NCBI GenBank assembly: GCA_024643915.1
Contig: JAHEMB010000253.1
Span: 1-6,051, forward strand
DNA length: 6,051 bases
Origin: Rhodothermaceae bacterium
GTDB taxonomy: Bacteria > Bacteroidota > Rhodothermia > Rhodothermales > JAHEMB01
Direction: 5' to 3'
Position numbers and translations under genes: made by a program. Of this stretch, positions 5,143 through 6,051 are shown piece after piece; the first letter of the stretch is position 1, and each line of letters starts with the position of its first letter. The notes under the pieces are model-generated. The model was given only the letters and a program-made list of their open reading frames with translations. It did no database searches and had not been told where the DNA came from.

Positions 5143-6051
5143 CTCGCCACGCCTGCGTCGTGCCCATGGAGCACGGCCCACGGGAGGGTGAATTTCGCGG
5201 TGTCAAGCGCGATGGTGGGATCAAGGTTCGCCCCGGTCAGCACTTCCGTCCAGATGAAATCGGCGTACTCTTCCGGCAGGGTGAGGGTGGCCTCGCGGTG
5301 CGCGTCAAACGTTTCGGGGAAGCGGGGCACGAGCGCGACGAGCGCTTCCCCCTCCGCCTCGCGCGCATAGGCGATCCAGTGTTCAGAGCCTTCAACGTCG
5401 AGCGGGCGGTAGCCGGCGTCGAAAAGTGCTGGGTGCGCTCGCCGCAGTTGAAGCAGCCGGGCGACGATAAACAACTTCGCTCGCGTGTCGAGCGCCTCAA
5501 TCATGGCATTGAAACCGGCGGGGTCGGGTTGCTGCATCATCTCCTGTACCTCTCCCAGCAGCCACCGGCGCTTCTCGTAATCGACGGGACGGCGGTTGTC
5601 GGGATCGACGAGGGAGAGGTCGAGCAGTTCGCTGCCCTGGTAGAGGTCCGGCACGCCCGGCGAGGTGAACTTGAGGACGGCCTGGCTGAGGCTGTTGAAG
5701 AAGCCATGCCGCGCCAGGAGGGCGCTCAAGTCTTCAATAGCCAATGGGGTTTTCGCGTCCTCGATCACGCCACGCACGAAGGCATCGAGGTCGGCCTCGT
5801 ACGCTTCGTCCGGGTTGATCCAGCTCGTGTGGCGCTTGCCCTCCCGTGAGGCTTTTTCCATGTAGGCCGCCAGCCGGTCCGGCAGGGCGTCCTGGTCGGC
5901 GCCGTGCCAGAGGGCCACCAGAAGCTGGTAGAAGAGGTATTCGTCGCCCTTCGCCGGGCCGCGCGTGCCCCGGTACTTCTCGCCGATCTTGGCCAGCGCC
6001 TCGACAGCCTCCGCCCACTGATCGGGCACTTCCGTCAGAGCGAGGAGGCGC
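5139..6051 (-). CDS. treY: Maltooligosyltrehalose synthase, C-terminal part (5' truncated)
   Basis: A GH13 enzyme that turns the reducing-end alpha-1,4 bond of maltodextrins into a trehalose-type alpha,alpha-1,1 bond; TreZ then releases trehalose. The frame is open from the right edge to the stop TAG at 5141-5139, giving 303 visible residues; the GTG at 6029 is an internal Val and not the start. TreY hallmarks are RLLALTEVPDQWAEAV at the visible N-terminal end, KGDEYLFYQLLVALW, KASREGKRHTSWINPDEAYE, SPGVPDLYQGSELLDLSLVD and PDNRRPVDYEKRRWLL, then the C-terminal beta domain ending LPWAVLHG. The catalytic GH13 regions lie outside the window. Family proteins run about 700-950 aa, so roughly the last third is present. 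The stop overlaps the E2 stop by four bases. TreZ or other glycogen genes may lie upstream beyond the edge, but this cannot be seen. Confidence 0.92.
   Translation of the reverse strand, partial: RLLALTEVPDQWAEAVEALAKIGEKYRGTRGPAKGDEYLFYQLLVALWHGADQDALPDRLAAYMEKASREGKRHTSWINPDEAYEADLDAFVRGVIEDAKTPLAIEDLSALLARHGFFNSLSQAVLKFTSPGVPDLYQGSELLDLSLVDPDNRRPVDYEKRRWLLGEVQEMMQQPDPAGFNAMIEALDTRAKLFIVARLLQLRRAHPALFDAGYRPLDVEGSEHWIAYAREAEGEALVALVPRFPETFDAHREATLTLPEEYADFIWTEVLTGANLDPTIALDTAKFTLPWAVLHGHDAGVAS

Noticed and set aside
5013..5849. A 278-codon open frame on the + strand opposite treY
   Set aside because: The minus strand carries unmistakable TreY motifs. The + frame is Arg/Val-rich with no motif and also overlaps the end of the E2 gene in another frame.

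Overview
The window is GC-rich DNA from a bacterium. The lineage is inferred: near-consensus Bacteroidota-type -7 boxes (TAnnTTTG) lie just upstream of two start codons, and few genes have a clear Shine-Dalgarno site. A high-GC Bacteroidota/Rhodothermota relative fits, but nothing in the window proves it. There are seven protein genes (two cut by the window edges, one frameshifted), no RNA genes, no CRISPR and no mobile element. Coding density is high, and the only sizeable intergenic stretch is about 200 bp.

Layout. At the left edge is the 3' end of a PD40/TolB-type beta-propeller protein (+). It converges on a complete secreted GH13 alpha-amylase (-) of the chloride-dependent animal/Pseudoalteromonas type. 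The amylase is divergent from a two-TM potassium channel with a cytoplasmic RCK region (+). The 204-bp gap between them holds three exact copies of the heptamer CATGCAA (two forming a dyad) and a perfect 8-bp hairpin just before the channel's likely TTG start. The channel reading frame is broken near its 3' end: its expected RCK_C tail continues in another frame to a stop at 3073. A renalase-like FAD oxidoreductase follows, then a translationally coupled pair: a 91-aa free-standing lipoyl-domain protein and a 224-aa E2 acyltransferase catalytic domain. These two look like a 2-oxoacid dehydrogenase E2 split into two polypeptides. The last gene is the 3' end of maltooligosyltrehalose synthase (treY, -), which shares its stop site with the E2 gene through one palindromic CTAG.

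How the genes may work together. The amylase (extracellular starch cleavage) and TreY (trehalose formation from the ends of maltodextrins) both belong to alpha-glucan metabolism, but they are about 3.4 kb apart with unrelated genes between them. The channel and trehalose synthesis could both serve osmotic adaptation; that is only an inference from proximity. The most unusual element is the split E2: it has no peripheral subunit-binding domain, no E1 or E3 gene nearby, and substitutions at two positions that are normally catalytic (Ser to Ala, Asp to His) while the catalytic His remains.
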